Below, in pieces: positions 16,005-25,300 of a DNA stretch of 64,000 nt. The DNA is from an uncultured Myxococcaceae bacterium (GTDB lineage: Bacteria > Myxococcota_A > Polyangia > Polyangiales > Ga0077539), in the NCBI GenBank assembly GCA_945952225.1, contig CAMFHP010000013.1:35576-99575 (forward strand). Reading direction: 5' to 3'. Under the pieces are notes generated by a model. That model saw nothing but the letters and a program-made list of their open reading frames with translations. It made no database searches and was not told the origin of the DNA. The first letter of the stretch is position 1; every line of letters begins with the position of its first letter. A program made the translations under genes and the position numbers.

Positions 16005-17627
16005 TCACCCGCCCTTCGTCGCGCGCGCCACGTCGGCGGGCACGGCGGTTCCCTCTCGAAGACACCGTCGCACGGCCCGCGTCACGGCCTCGTCGTGGAG
16101 CTTCTGCGCGTCGCTGCGCTTCGCCTGCGCGGCGAGCGGGAGCTTCATGCGCTCCAGCGTGGCGAGGCGCGCGCGGTTGCGCCCGAGCGTGTCCCAGTAC
16201 ATCGGCGTGAGCGGACACGGCCGCTGCGCGTTGCGCCCCGACGGATCGAAGCGGCAGCCGTCGCAGAAATCACTCATGCGGTCGACGTACGCGCCGCCGG
16301 AGACGTACGGCTTCGTGGTCATGAGCCCGCCGTCGGCGAAGGTGCCCATGCCCAGCACGTTGGGCTCGACCACCCAGTCGTACGCGTCGATGAAGCCCGC
16401 CCAGAACCAGTCGGTGAGCGCGCGCGGAGACACCCCCACGAGCGTCGCGATGTTCGCGAGCACCATCAGCCGCTCGATGTGGTGCGCGTAGCCGGTCTTC
16501 CACACGCGGTCGACCACGGTGTCGAGACAGCGCAGGCCGCTCGGCGCCGTTCCCCACCACGCGGCGGGCAGCGGTTCGGCGGCATCGAGCGCGGCGGGCG
16601 AGGCCGTGGGCGAGAGCGTGCGAAAGCCGTCGGTGCGCGCGTGAACGTGACGTACAAACTCGCGCCAGCCGAGCACCTGACGGATGAATCCCTCGGCGCT
16701 CGCGAGCGAGAGGCGGCCCGCGTCGAGGTCGGCGAGCGCGTCGTCGACGAGCTGCCGCGGCGTGAGGCGCGAGAGGTTGAGCAGCGGGCTCGCGAGCGTG
16801 TGAAAGAGCGTCGCCTCGCGGGCGCTCATCGCGTCTTCGAAGGGACCGAAGTGCGGCAGCGCGTGGTCGCGCGCGTGGCGCCACGCAGCGAGAGCATCGT
16901 CGCGCGAGGCCGGGAGGTCGTAGCCGTCGAGCGTTCCCCACGCGTGCGGAAAGGCCGTGGCGACGAGGTCGAGCACCTCGCGGGTGATGGCGTCGGGCGC
17001 GACGGAGAAGCGCGGCGGCGCAGGAGGTTGGCCGTGCCACGGGAGTCGGTTCTCGCCGTCGAAGCTGAAGCGTCCGCCCACGGGTTTCGCCTTCGCCATG
17101 AGCACGCCCGTGCGTCGGCGCACCTCGCGGTAGAAGGCGTCCATGCGGTACGGGGCCGCGGGGCACGCGCGGTCGAAATCGTCGTCGGTGCTGAGCCACG
17201 TCTCGTCGGGCGACTCGGTGAGCGTGAGCCCACGGGCGCGCGCGTCGTCGAGGTCGGCGCGGAGTTCGCGCTCGGCGGGGCGCGTGAGTGCGAAGCCCGG
17301 GAGCGCGTGGCGCGCGGCGGTCTCGCGGAGGATCTCGCCGAAGGTTCCGTCGCCGCGGGCGTAGAGGATGCGGTAGCCCTTCGCGGCCATTTCGAGCGCG
17401 AAATGACGCTCATTCGCGAGGAGCAATGCGAGCTTGCGGCGGTGGTAGGGGCGCCGTCGGGCCTTGTCGCGCGACTCGACGAAGACGAGCCCCACCTCGC
17501 GCGGAGACTCGCGGGCGAGGGGGCCCACGGCGTCGGTCAGACGGTCGTAGGGAACGAAGCGCCAGCGGCGCGTGCGGAGCTCATCGTCCGTGGGGTGCGC
17601 GGCGCGCAGTGCGTCTCGAAAGGTCAC
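16005..17627 (-). CDS. Iron-sulfur bacterial cryptochrome/photolyase (PhrB-type)
   Basis: 540 residues from a GTG at 17627. It belongs to the cryptochrome/photolyase family, most like the FeS-BCP class (PhrB of Agrobacterium), which repairs 6-4 photoproducts using FAD and light. Cys367, Cys455, Cys458 and Cys471 have spacings 88, 3 and 13, exactly those of the PhrB 4Fe-4S ligands (Cys350, 438, 441, 454). The C-terminal FAD domain motifs are present (GWREFVRHVHA, KTGYAHHIERLMVLANIATL). The N-terminal 150 residues form the antenna alpha/beta domain. It probably acts in the cytoplasm on UV-damaged DNA. A short gap separates it from the UbiA-like gene upstream, so cotranscription is possible. Confidence 0.9.
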   Translation of the reverse strand: MTFRDALRAAHPTDDELRTRRWRFVPYDRLTDAVGPLARESPREVGLVFVESRDKARRRPYHRRKLALLLANERHFALEMAAKGYRILYARGDGTFGEILRETAARHALPGFALTRPAERELRADLDDARARGLTLTESPDETWLSTDDDFDRACPAAPYRMDAFYREVRRRTGVLMAKAKPVGGRFSFDGENRLPWHGQPPAPPRFSVAPDAITREVLDLVATAFPHAWGTLDGYDLPASRDDALAAWRHARDHALPHFGPFEDAMSAREATLFHTLASPLLNLSRLTPRQLVDDALADLDAGRLSLASAEGFIRQVLGWREFVRHVHARTDGFRTLSPTASPAALDAAEPLPAAWWGTAPSGLRCLDTVVDRVWKTGYAHHIERLMVLANIATLVGVSPRALTDWFWAGFIDAYDWVVEPNVLGMGTFADGGLMTTKPYVSGGAYVDRMSDFCDGCRFDPSGRNAQRPCPLTPMYWDTLGRNRARLATLERMKLPLAAQAKRSDAQKLHDEAVTRAVRRCLREGTAVPADVARATKGG

Positions 17628-17687
17628 CGGACCCGTGCGATGCGCGAGGCCCGCGCGGGGCTTCGCACACGGGCGCGCAGGGCGCGA

Positions 17688-18605
17688 TCACGTAGGGCGC
17701 AGGCGGTAGATGAGCGTGAGCACGAGGGCAGTCCACGCGACGAGCGTGAGCACGAAGGGCACGTCGCGGAGCATCGCGTCGGTGGGCGACTCGCCGCTCT
17801 CGGAGTCGAGGAGCTTCACGAAGCGCGCGATGGCCAGGAGCACGAACACCGTGGTCATCCAGAGGTAGTCGCGCGCGAAGGCGAGCTGCGGCGGGGGATC
17901 GAGCGTCCACGCGAGGTAGGTCACGACCGTCGCGAGGGCCGTGCCCCAGAGGGTCATCTTGAGCGACCCGAGGGTGTACGACTTCAGCGAGTCGCGGGCC
18001 TTCGAAGCGTTGACCCGGAGCTCGTGGTAGCGCTTCCCAAAGCCCTGAAAGAGTGCCAGAAAGGCCGTGCTTCCCAAGAGGTAGAGCGACGGGCTCACGG
18101 GGTGCGACGGGGTCGAGACGGCGTAGCAGCCCGCGACGACGCGCAGCACGAAGCCCGCGGCGATGAGCACCACGTCGAGGTAGGCGACTTGCTTGAATCG
18201 AAACGGCTTGAGCGAGTACGCGAGGTCTTTGAGCAGGTAGACCAGCGCCGCGGCCGCCACGCGCAGATCGAGCCACGCCGTCGCCGCCAGCGAGGTCACC
18301 ACGAGCACCACCGCGGTGGCCTTCGCCACGCCCTCGGGAACCTCGCCCGACGCGATCGGTCGGAAGCGCTTCGTCGGGTGGTTGCGATCGTCGTCGACGT
18401 CGACGAGGTCGTTGATCGTGTAGATCGCGCCCGCCAGCATCGAGAAGCCCGCGAAGGCCACCATCGCGCGGAGAAGAACCTGCTCCTGAAAGAGGTTCTT
18501 CGCGAACACCACCGGTGCGAGCACGAAGAGGTTCTTCACCCACTGCTTCGGCCGCATCGTCTTGAGAATTCCTGAGAGCGCCACGGAGCGTCGGAGACTA
18601 TCCAT
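17688..18605 (-). CDS. UbiA-type prenyltransferase, most like decaprenyl-phosphate phosphoribosyltransferase
   Basis: 305 residues. The N-terminal LKTMRPKQWVKNLFVLAPV and the catalytic NDLVDVDDDRNHPTKRFRPIASG (Asn65, Asp66, Asp69, Asp73) match the UbiA family, in the subgroup that includes Rv3806c. That enzyme joins phosphoribose from PRPP to a polyprenyl phosphate. About eight or nine membrane segments follow. The role here is probably making a lipid-linked ribose donor or a similar lipid for cell-envelope polysaccharides. Its start codon is 2 bases from the divergent start at 18608; Met17 (MRPKQ, at 18557) is an alternative start. Confidence 0.82.
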   Translation of the reverse strand: MDSLRRSVALSGILKTMRPKQWVKNLFVLAPVVFAKNLFQEQVLLRAMVAFAGFSMLAGAIYTINDLVDVDDDRNHPTKRFRPIASGEVPEGVAKATAVVLVVTSLAATAWLDLRVAAAALVYLLKDLAYSLKPFRFKQVAYLDVVLIAAGFVLRVVAGCYAVSTPSHPVSPSLYLLGSTAFLALFQGFGKRYHELRVNASKARDSLKSYTLGSLKMTLWGTALATVVTYLAWTLDPPPQLAFARDYLWMTTVFVLLAIARFVKLLDSESGESPTDAMLRDVPFVLTLVAWTALVLTLIYRLRPT

Positions 18606-18610
18606 CGATG
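18603..18610. other. Palindromic CATCGATG where two divergent start codons meet
   Basis: The start of the prenyltransferase (CAT on the plus strand, 18603-18605) and the ATG at 18608 are separated by only 2 bases, in the palindrome CATCGATG. There is no room for two ribosome-binding sites between them. The true starts are therefore probably downstream on one or both sides, or transcripts are leaderless. Confidence 0.5.
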
Positions 18611-21600
18611 AACGTGATGTCCAAGGCTTCGCTCGCCCGCGCGGGCGCGCTGTTCGCGGCGGTGAGCGTGATCATTCCGACCGCAGCGCACGCGCAGCAC
18701 TCGCCCGACGAGTGGCTCGTGATCCACGCGCAGGACGCCTTCACGCAGCGCGCACAACCTCGCGGCGCGATCCCGCTGCTGCGCCTCCGACAGCTCCGTG
18801 AGTACCTCGACCCCGCGTCGCTCCTTCCGCGCGTGCACGCCCTCGCGGTGAGCCCCGCGGTGCCTCCGATGCGACGCGCGCTCGCCACGCAGATCGAGTC
18901 CGACCTCCGCCGCGACCTCGGTCAGCTCGCCGAGTCCGAAGCCCTCGCGCGCTCGCTCGGATACCTCACGGACTGGTGGGTCGTGGGCCCCTTCGACAAC
19001 GAGGGACGCGCGGGCTTCGCGCGCATCGAAGACCCCGAGGAGCGCCCCGGCGCGGCGCTCGACAGCGCGCAGGCCTTCGAGGGCAAGGAGCGTCCCGTGC
19101 GATGGCGTCGCATGCCCGCGCTGCCCACGCGCGGCTACGTGGCGCTCGACGCGGCGGTGCGTCCGGGCGTGAACGTGTGCGCCTTCGTGGCCACCACGGT
19201 GCGCGCGCCGAGGGCCGAACCCGCGGTGCTCTGGCTCGGTGCGGGCGGTGCGGTGCGCGCGATGGTGAACGGTCAGGAGGTGTTCCGTGACGCCTCGGTG
19301 CGCCGCGCCGCGCCCGATCGCGCGGGGGTCTCCGTGCGTCTTCGCGCGGGCGCCAACCGCGTGCTGCTGAAGCTCTGCACCGACGATCGTTCGCTGGGCT
19401 TCTACGCGCGCTTCACGCGTCCCGATGGCACCGCGCGCACCGACCTCACCGTGCTCGACGACACGGGCCCGGTGCCCGTCGCGCAGCCCTCGCCCGCGCC
19501 GCAGGATCAGGGCGTGCTCGCGGCCCTCACGCGCGCCGCGGATGCGCCCAACGCGCCCGTGCAGACCGCCGACGACCTCGCGCGCTACCTCTCGCTCACG
19601 GGCTCCGACGACCCCGCCGCGCCGCAGGCCGCAGACCTCGCCGAGCGGGCCGCGCGCGCGCAGCAGAGCGCCGTCGCGTGGCTCCTCCTCGCGGACCTCA
19701 CCACCGACCGAAACCGCCGTCTCGAAGCGCTGCGGAGGGCCTACGCGCTCGCGCCGCACGACGCCCACGTGCTCACCGCGGTGGCCCACGACCGACGTAC
19801 AGGGGTGCATCCCGACGAGTGCGCGCCGCTCCTCGACGAGGCCATTCGGCTGGACCCGGGCTATGCGCTCCCGCGGCTCGAACGGGCGGCGTGGCTCGAC
19901 AGCGCGGGGCTTCCGCTCGCGGCGCTGCGCGAGGTCGAGGCGGCGTACGCGCTCACGCCGCGCGCGTCGTCGGTGCTTCGGGTGCGGCTCCAGATCGCCG
20001 AGCACGCGCAGCAGACGGCCCTCGCGCAGGAGACCCGCGCCGCGCTCCTCCGCGTGCGCTACGGCGATGTCGATGCGCATGAGGGCATCGGACGCGATGC
20101 GCGTCAGCGGGGAGACCGTGAGGCCGTGCGCCGTGAGGCCGAGCGCATCCTCGCGCTGCGTCCCGAGTCGCTCACCACGTACACGCAGGCCGCGGAGTTC
20201 TTCGAAGCGATCGGCGACGGCGATGCGGCGGTGGGCACGCTCGCCCGCGCGGTGTCCGTCGCCCCCGACGAGCCCACGCTGTGGAAGGCGAAGGGAGAGC
20301 TCGAAGAGCGCCTCGCGCGCCGTGACGAGGCTCGCGCGTCGATGCGTCAGGCCCTCGCGCTCCGCCCGCAAGACGCCGCGCTGCGACGGCACCTCGAAGC
20401 GCTGGAGCCCGCGGTGACGCGCGCCGATGAGGCGATGGCCGAGTCCGCGGAGACGATCCTCGCGCGTCGCGGAGCCCCCGACGCGCGCAGCGACTACCAC
20501 GTGCGCTCGCTCGCCGAGCTCACGGTGCGAACGGTCTATGCGAACGGGCTCTCGGGCAACTTCCGTCAGGCGGCCTACGAGGTGCGTGACCCGCAGGGGG
20601 CGACGGACGGGCGCTCGTACTCGATGCAGTACGACCCGCTCTCGCAGCGCTTCGAACTGCGCGGCGCGTGGGTGCACCACCGCGACGGCACGCGCGACGA
20701 AGGAACGCAGGTCGAGGAGTTCGAGGTGAACGCCGACCCCGCGTCGCGGATGTACTTCTCGAACCGCGTGGTGCAGGTGACCTTTCCGCGCCTCGCGCCG
20801 GGCGACGTGGTCGAGGTGCGGTGGCGCGTCGATGATGTGTCGACCCGCAACGCCTTCGCGGACTACTTCGGCGATCTCGAAGTGGTGCAGGCCGCGGTGC
20901 CGCGCGTGCGATGGCGCTACGTGCTGCGCGCGCCGTCGACGCGGGAGTTCTTCCTCCACGTGGCGCCGCTCTCCGACGGGCGCGCGGTCGAGCGCGAGGA
21001 TCGCGCCGAGGGCGACACGCGGGTGTTGACCCTGACCGCCGACAACGCGCCGCCCGTCCCCCCCGAAGAGAACAGCCCGGGCTACACCGAGCGCGCCGCG
21101 TACGTGCACCTCAGCACCTACCGCACGTGGGAAGACGTCGGCCGCTGGTACTGGGGCCTCGTGCGCGACCAGCTCACCCTCGACGACCACCTGCGCGGCG
21201 TCGTGCGTGAGATCACCCGCGGCCTCACCGAGCCCCGCGACCGCGTGCGCGCCGTGTACGACTGGGTGCTCGCCCACACGCGCTACGTGGCGCTGGAGTT
21301 CGGCATCCACGGCTTCAAGCCGTACCCCGTGACGCAGGTGTGCACGCGCGGCTTCGGCGACTGCAAAGACAAGGCGTCGACCATCGTCGCGATGCTCCGC
21401 GAGGCCGGCGTCGACGCGTCGCTCACGCTCGTGCGAACGCGGCGCAACGGCGACCTCGAGACGCTGCCCGCGTCGCTCGCGATCTTCGACCACGCCATCG
21501 CGTACGTGCCCTCGCTCGACCTCTTTCTCGACGGCACCGCGCAGCACAGCGGCATGAACGAGCTCCCCGGCGGAGACCAGGGCGTGACCGTGCTCGTCGT

Positions 21601-22300
21601 CGATCAGCGGGGCAACGCGCAGCTCCGTCGCACGCCCGTGTACACGGCCGATCGCAACACCAACACCGTCACCGGCGACATCACCCTGCGCGCCGACGGC
21701 AGCGCCACGCTGCGCGTCTCGCAGCGGCTCACGGGACCCGACGCGGGCGGCGTTCGCAGCACGCTCGAAGCGCAGGCCACGCGGGCCGAGCGCGTCGAAG
21801 ACCAGCTCCGCGACCACCTTCCGGGGCTTCGCGTGACGGCCGTGCGCACGGGCGATCTCTCCGACGTCGAGCGCCCCGCGGAGTTCAGCTACGAGGCCAC
21901 CGCGCCCTCGTTCGGCACGCGCCAGGGCACCACGCTCCTCCTCGCGCCCGTCGCACCCGTGGATCTCACGCGCCGCTTCGGGTCGCGCTCGACGCGCACC
22001 TACGACCTCGTGCTCGGCGTGCCCCGCACGCTCGACGAGACCCGCACGATCCACCTGCCCGCGGGGGCCACCGTCTCCGACTCGCCCGCGCCGGTGCACT
22101 TCGAAACGCCCTTCGGCGCCCTCGATCTTGCGTACGAGCGCAGGCCCGGCGCCCTCGTGGTGCGCCGCCACCTCGTGCTCGCGCGCGACCGCGTCACCGC
22201 GCAGGAGTACGCCGCGTGGCGCGCCTTCGCCCAGTCCGTCGACGACGCGCACGCGCGCCGCGTGACGATCTCGCTCGCCGCCACGGAGTCCGCCCGATGA
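18608..22300 (+). CDS. Secreted TPR, DUF3857 and transglutaminase-like protein
   Basis: 1230 residues, with a signal peptide (about residues 4-30, ALFAAVSVIIPTAAHA). Residues 30-620 are mostly helical tetratricopeptide-like repeats. A DUF3857 beta-sandwich starts near 640 (AAYEVRDPQGATDGRSY). A transglutaminase-like fold covers about 830-960, where Cys919 lies in GFGDCKDKAS, His in FDHAIAYVPSLDLFLDG and Asp follows in LDG, so the Cys-His-Asp triad looks intact. Such domains are proteases or protein cross-linkers, or act on peptide bonds in the envelope. Its stop overlaps the start of the second, similar gene. The location is inferred to be the periplasm. Confidence 0.82.
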   Translation: MNVMSKASLARAGALFAAVSVIIPTAAHAQHSPDEWLVIHAQDAFTQRAQPRGAIPLLRLRQLREYLDPASLLPRVHALAVSPAVPPMRRALATQIESDLRRDLGQLAESEALARSLGYLTDWWVVGPFDNEGRAGFARIEDPEERPGAALDSAQAFEGKERPVRWRRMPALPTRGYVALDAAVRPGVNVCAFVATTVRAPRAEPAVLWLGAGGAVRAMVNGQEVFRDASVRRAAPDRAGVSVRLRAGANRVLLKLCTDDRSLGFYARFTRPDGTARTDLTVLDDTGPVPVAQPSPAPQDQGVLAALTRAADAPNAPVQTADDLARYLSLTGSDDPAAPQAADLAERAARAQQSAVAWLLLADLTTDRNRRLEALRRAYALAPHDAHVLTAVAHDRRTGVHPDECAPLLDEAIRLDPGYALPRLERAAWLDSAGLPLAALREVEAAYALTPRASSVLRVRLQIAEHAQQTALAQETRAALLRVRYGDVDAHEGIGRDARQRGDREAVRREAERILALRPESLTTYTQAAEFFEAIGDGDAAVGTLARAVSVAPDEPTLWKAKGELEERLARRDEARASMRQALALRPQDAALRRHLEALEPAVTRADEAMAESAETILARRGAPDARSDYHVRSLAELTVRTVYANGLSGNFRQAAYEVRDPQGATDGRSYSMQYDPLSQRFELRGAWVHHRDGTRDEGTQVEEFEVNADPASRMYFSNRVVQVTFPRLAPGDVVEVRWRVDDVSTRNAFADYFGDLEVVQAAVPRVRWRYVLRAPSTREFFLHVAPLSDGRAVEREDRAEGDTRVLTLTADNAPPVPPEENSPGYTERAAYVHLSTYRTWEDVGRWYWGLVRDQLTLDDHLRGVVREITRGLTEPRDRVRAVYDWVLAHTRYVALEFGIHGFKPYPVTQVCTRGFGDCKDKASTIVAMLREAGVDASLTLVRTRRNGDLETLPASLAIFDHAIAYVPSLDLFLDGTAQHSGMNELPGGDQGVTVLVVDQRGNAQLRRTPVYTADRNTNTVTGDITLRADGSATLRVSQRLTGPDAGGVRSTLEAQATRAERVEDQLRDHLPGLRVTAVRTGDLSDVERPAEFSYEATAPSFGTRQGTTLLLAPVAPVDLTRRFGSRSTRTYDLVLGVPRTLDETRTIHLPAGATVSDSPAPVHFETPFGALDLAYERRPGALVVRRHLVLARDRVTAQEYAAWRAFAQSVDDAHARRVTISLAATESAR

Positions 22301-25300
22301 AGCGCCCCCTCGTCACCCTCGCGCTCGCCCTCTCGCTCGCCGCGTGCGCGACGCACTCCGCGCCGACGCGTCGCACCACCACCTCGCTCGCCACGCTGCG
22401 CGCACGCGCACGGCAGCGTCCCGACGATGCCCTCGCCCTCCGCGACCGCGCGCTCGCCGAGCTCGTGGCGCCCGGTGGAGACTTCGCCTTTGCGGTCACC
22501 CAGCTCGACACGATGGCCGACGCGCGCCCCACGGATCCGCGCGTGCGCTTCGCCCGCGGCGTCGTGCGCGCCCAACGCGGCGACTTCGAGGGAGCCCTCA
22601 CCGACTACGTGGCCGCGGTGCGTGGGGCGCGCTCGGGCGACGATCCCCTCGGCCCTGCGATCGCCGAGGCCCTCGCGCCTCGCATCGTGTCGTTGCGCGG
22701 TGACGTGCGCGACCTCGCGACCCCGCTGCGCGCGCTCATCGACGAGGTGGCGGGCGATCCCGGCAGGCTCGGCGCGGCGGCCTCGGTGGCGCTGCTCGAA
22801 GGCGCCGTGCGGTGGGCCCGCGAGCGCGGCGACCGCGAGGCTGCGACGCGCTGGACGGGCGCCGCGGGATGCGTGACGACGTGGCGCGTGGCGGGTCCCT
22901 TCGGGCCGCATCCGATGCTGCGCTTCGACGAGCGCCTTCCGCCCGATGGAGCCGGCGCGCTCGCGGCGGCCTACGACCTCGGCGCAGGACGCGGCGTGCA
23001 GCGCACCTACGACGTGCGCGCGCGCGGCTGCGCGGCCAACCTCGGTCGCGGTGTGACGTGGACGGGCGTGCTCTACGCGTCGACCGATCTCCGCGTGGCC
23101 GAGGATGTCGACGCCGTGGTGCACGTCGAGTCGCCCAACGCGTTCACCGTGCTCGTCGACGGCGTGCGCATCGGCACCGTCGACCCGCGGCGTCGCGCGG
23201 TGGGCACCTCGGTGAACGTGCCCGTGCGGCTCACGGCGGGCGCCCACACGCTGCGCGTCAAGCTCGCGAGCAGCTACCACTCGCCCCTCGTGATCGCGAC
23301 GGTGACCGACCGCGCGGGTCGCGCGTTGGCGACCTTCACGCCGCCTGCGAACGCCGCGAACCCGCTTCCGCCCGAGGTGCTCGACGCGCCCCGCAGCGCG
23401 GCCGACGACGCGTACGACACCGACGCGCTCGCGCCCGCCGATCCCTTCGCGCGCTACGTGACCGCGGAGCTCGCCTTCGCGCGCAAGCATCCCGTCGCGG
23501 CGCGCGAGCTGTTGCGTCCCCTCGCGCTCGGCGCCAACACCACGCCCGTGACGATGGTGGCGTGGGGCAACGTCGCGCTGGCCGATCCGTTCCTGCCACC
23601 GGCGCAGGGCAGGGATCGCGCGCGCCACGCCTTCGAGGCCGCCGCGCAGGGCGATGACCGCGCGTACCTCCCGCCCCTTCAGCTCGCGCGGCTGCTCTGG
23701 GACGAGGAGCGTCCCGACGAGGCGCTCACGATGCTCCGCGAGACGGGGCGTCGCTTCGAGGGCAACGCCGAGGTCGAGAGCGAGCTCGCCGATCGGCTCA
23801 TGCAGCGCAACTGGGATGGCGAAGCGCGGGCTGTGTTGCAGCGCGCGAGAGAGCGTCTCCCCGAGGCGTGCTGGCCGTCGCGCATGTTGCTCTCGCTCGC
23901 GCAGCGCCGCGACGATGGCGCGGTCGAAGCCCAGCTCGCGCAGGAGGTCTCGCGCTGCGATGCGCTCTCCGACGCGAGCGCGGCGACCTTCACGCGGCTC
24001 CGTCGATGGAACGACGCCGAGACCGCCTACCGACGCCTCGTCGACGACGACCCCGAGGGCCGCGGCCTGCGCCGTTCGCTCGTCGAGCTCGCGCGCACGC
24101 GGGGAGACCACGCCGAGGCCGTGCGACGTGCGATGGCCCTCCTCGCAGAGATGCCCGAAGACGACGCGCTGCGCGCCGACCTCGTCGACCTGCTCGTGTC
24201 GCTCGGATCCGACGACGAAGCGCGCCGCGTGCTCGACGCCGAGCTGGCCCGCGCGCCCGCGGAACTCTCGACGCTCTACCGCATGCGTGAGCTGCTCGCG
24301 CGCCGTGACGACCTCGAACCGTGGCGCCTCGACGGCCGCCGTGTGCTCGCGGATTTCGCCGCGTCGGGCAGGAGCTACGACGGCGCTGCCGTGCTGGTGC
24401 TCGACTACACCGTGCGTCGCGTCTACGGCGACGGATCGGCGCTGGAGCTCACGCACAACGTCATCCGCGTGCAGTCGCAGGAGGGCGTCGAAGCGTACGG
24501 AGAGTTCACGCCGCCGCAGGGCGCGACGGTGTACCGCGTGCGAACGTTGAAGGCCGACGGGCGCGTGCTCGAACCCGAGCAGGTGGCGGGCAAGGATTCA
24601 CTCTCGCTCCCCGAGCTTCGTCCCGGTGACGCGGTGGAGTTCGAGTACGTGCGACCCGTGGCGTCGGGCGATCTCGCGCCCGGTGGATTTCTCGGCGACC
24701 GCTTCTTCTTCCGCGGCTTCGACGTTCCCTACGACCGCTCGGAGTACACCGTGGTGACGCCCGCGGGCATGGCGCTCACCGTCGATCCGCGCGGCCCCGC
24801 GCCGACGCTCGAACGCACGGAGCGCAACGGCCTCGTCGAGCACCGCTGGGTGGCGCGCGAGAGCCATCGCATGACGCCGGAGCCGCGGTCGGTGTCGGCG
24901 CGAGAGTTCATCCCCAGCGTGGCCGTGGGCGCGGGCGCGACGTGGCGCACGTTCATCGACGCGCTCCGCGAGCGCATCGTCGACATGGACGTCGCCGACC
25001 CCGAGTCGCTCCGTGTGGTGGCCGAGGTGACGCGCGGCGCGCGCAGCGACGACGAGAAGCTCGAACGGATCCACACCTGGGTGCTCGACCACATCGAGCA
25101 GCAGGGCGGGGGCACGCCCTTCGACCAGGCCGCGCGCATGGTGGCCTCGCGGCAGGGCCATCGTACGCGCGTGCTGCGCTACCTCCTGGGCCTCGCGGGC
25201 ATCGCGTGCGACGTGGCCCTCGTGCGCCAGGGGTCTGCCGACGCGACGCCCTCGGAGCTCGCCGACGACGACACGTTCCAGTCGATCATGCTGCGCGTGC

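Noticed and set aside
18536..22252. 1238-residue minus frame across the transglutaminase gene
   Set aside because: Arg/Glu/His-rich antisense shadow; no domains. Plus-strand protein has DUF3857 and triad motifs.
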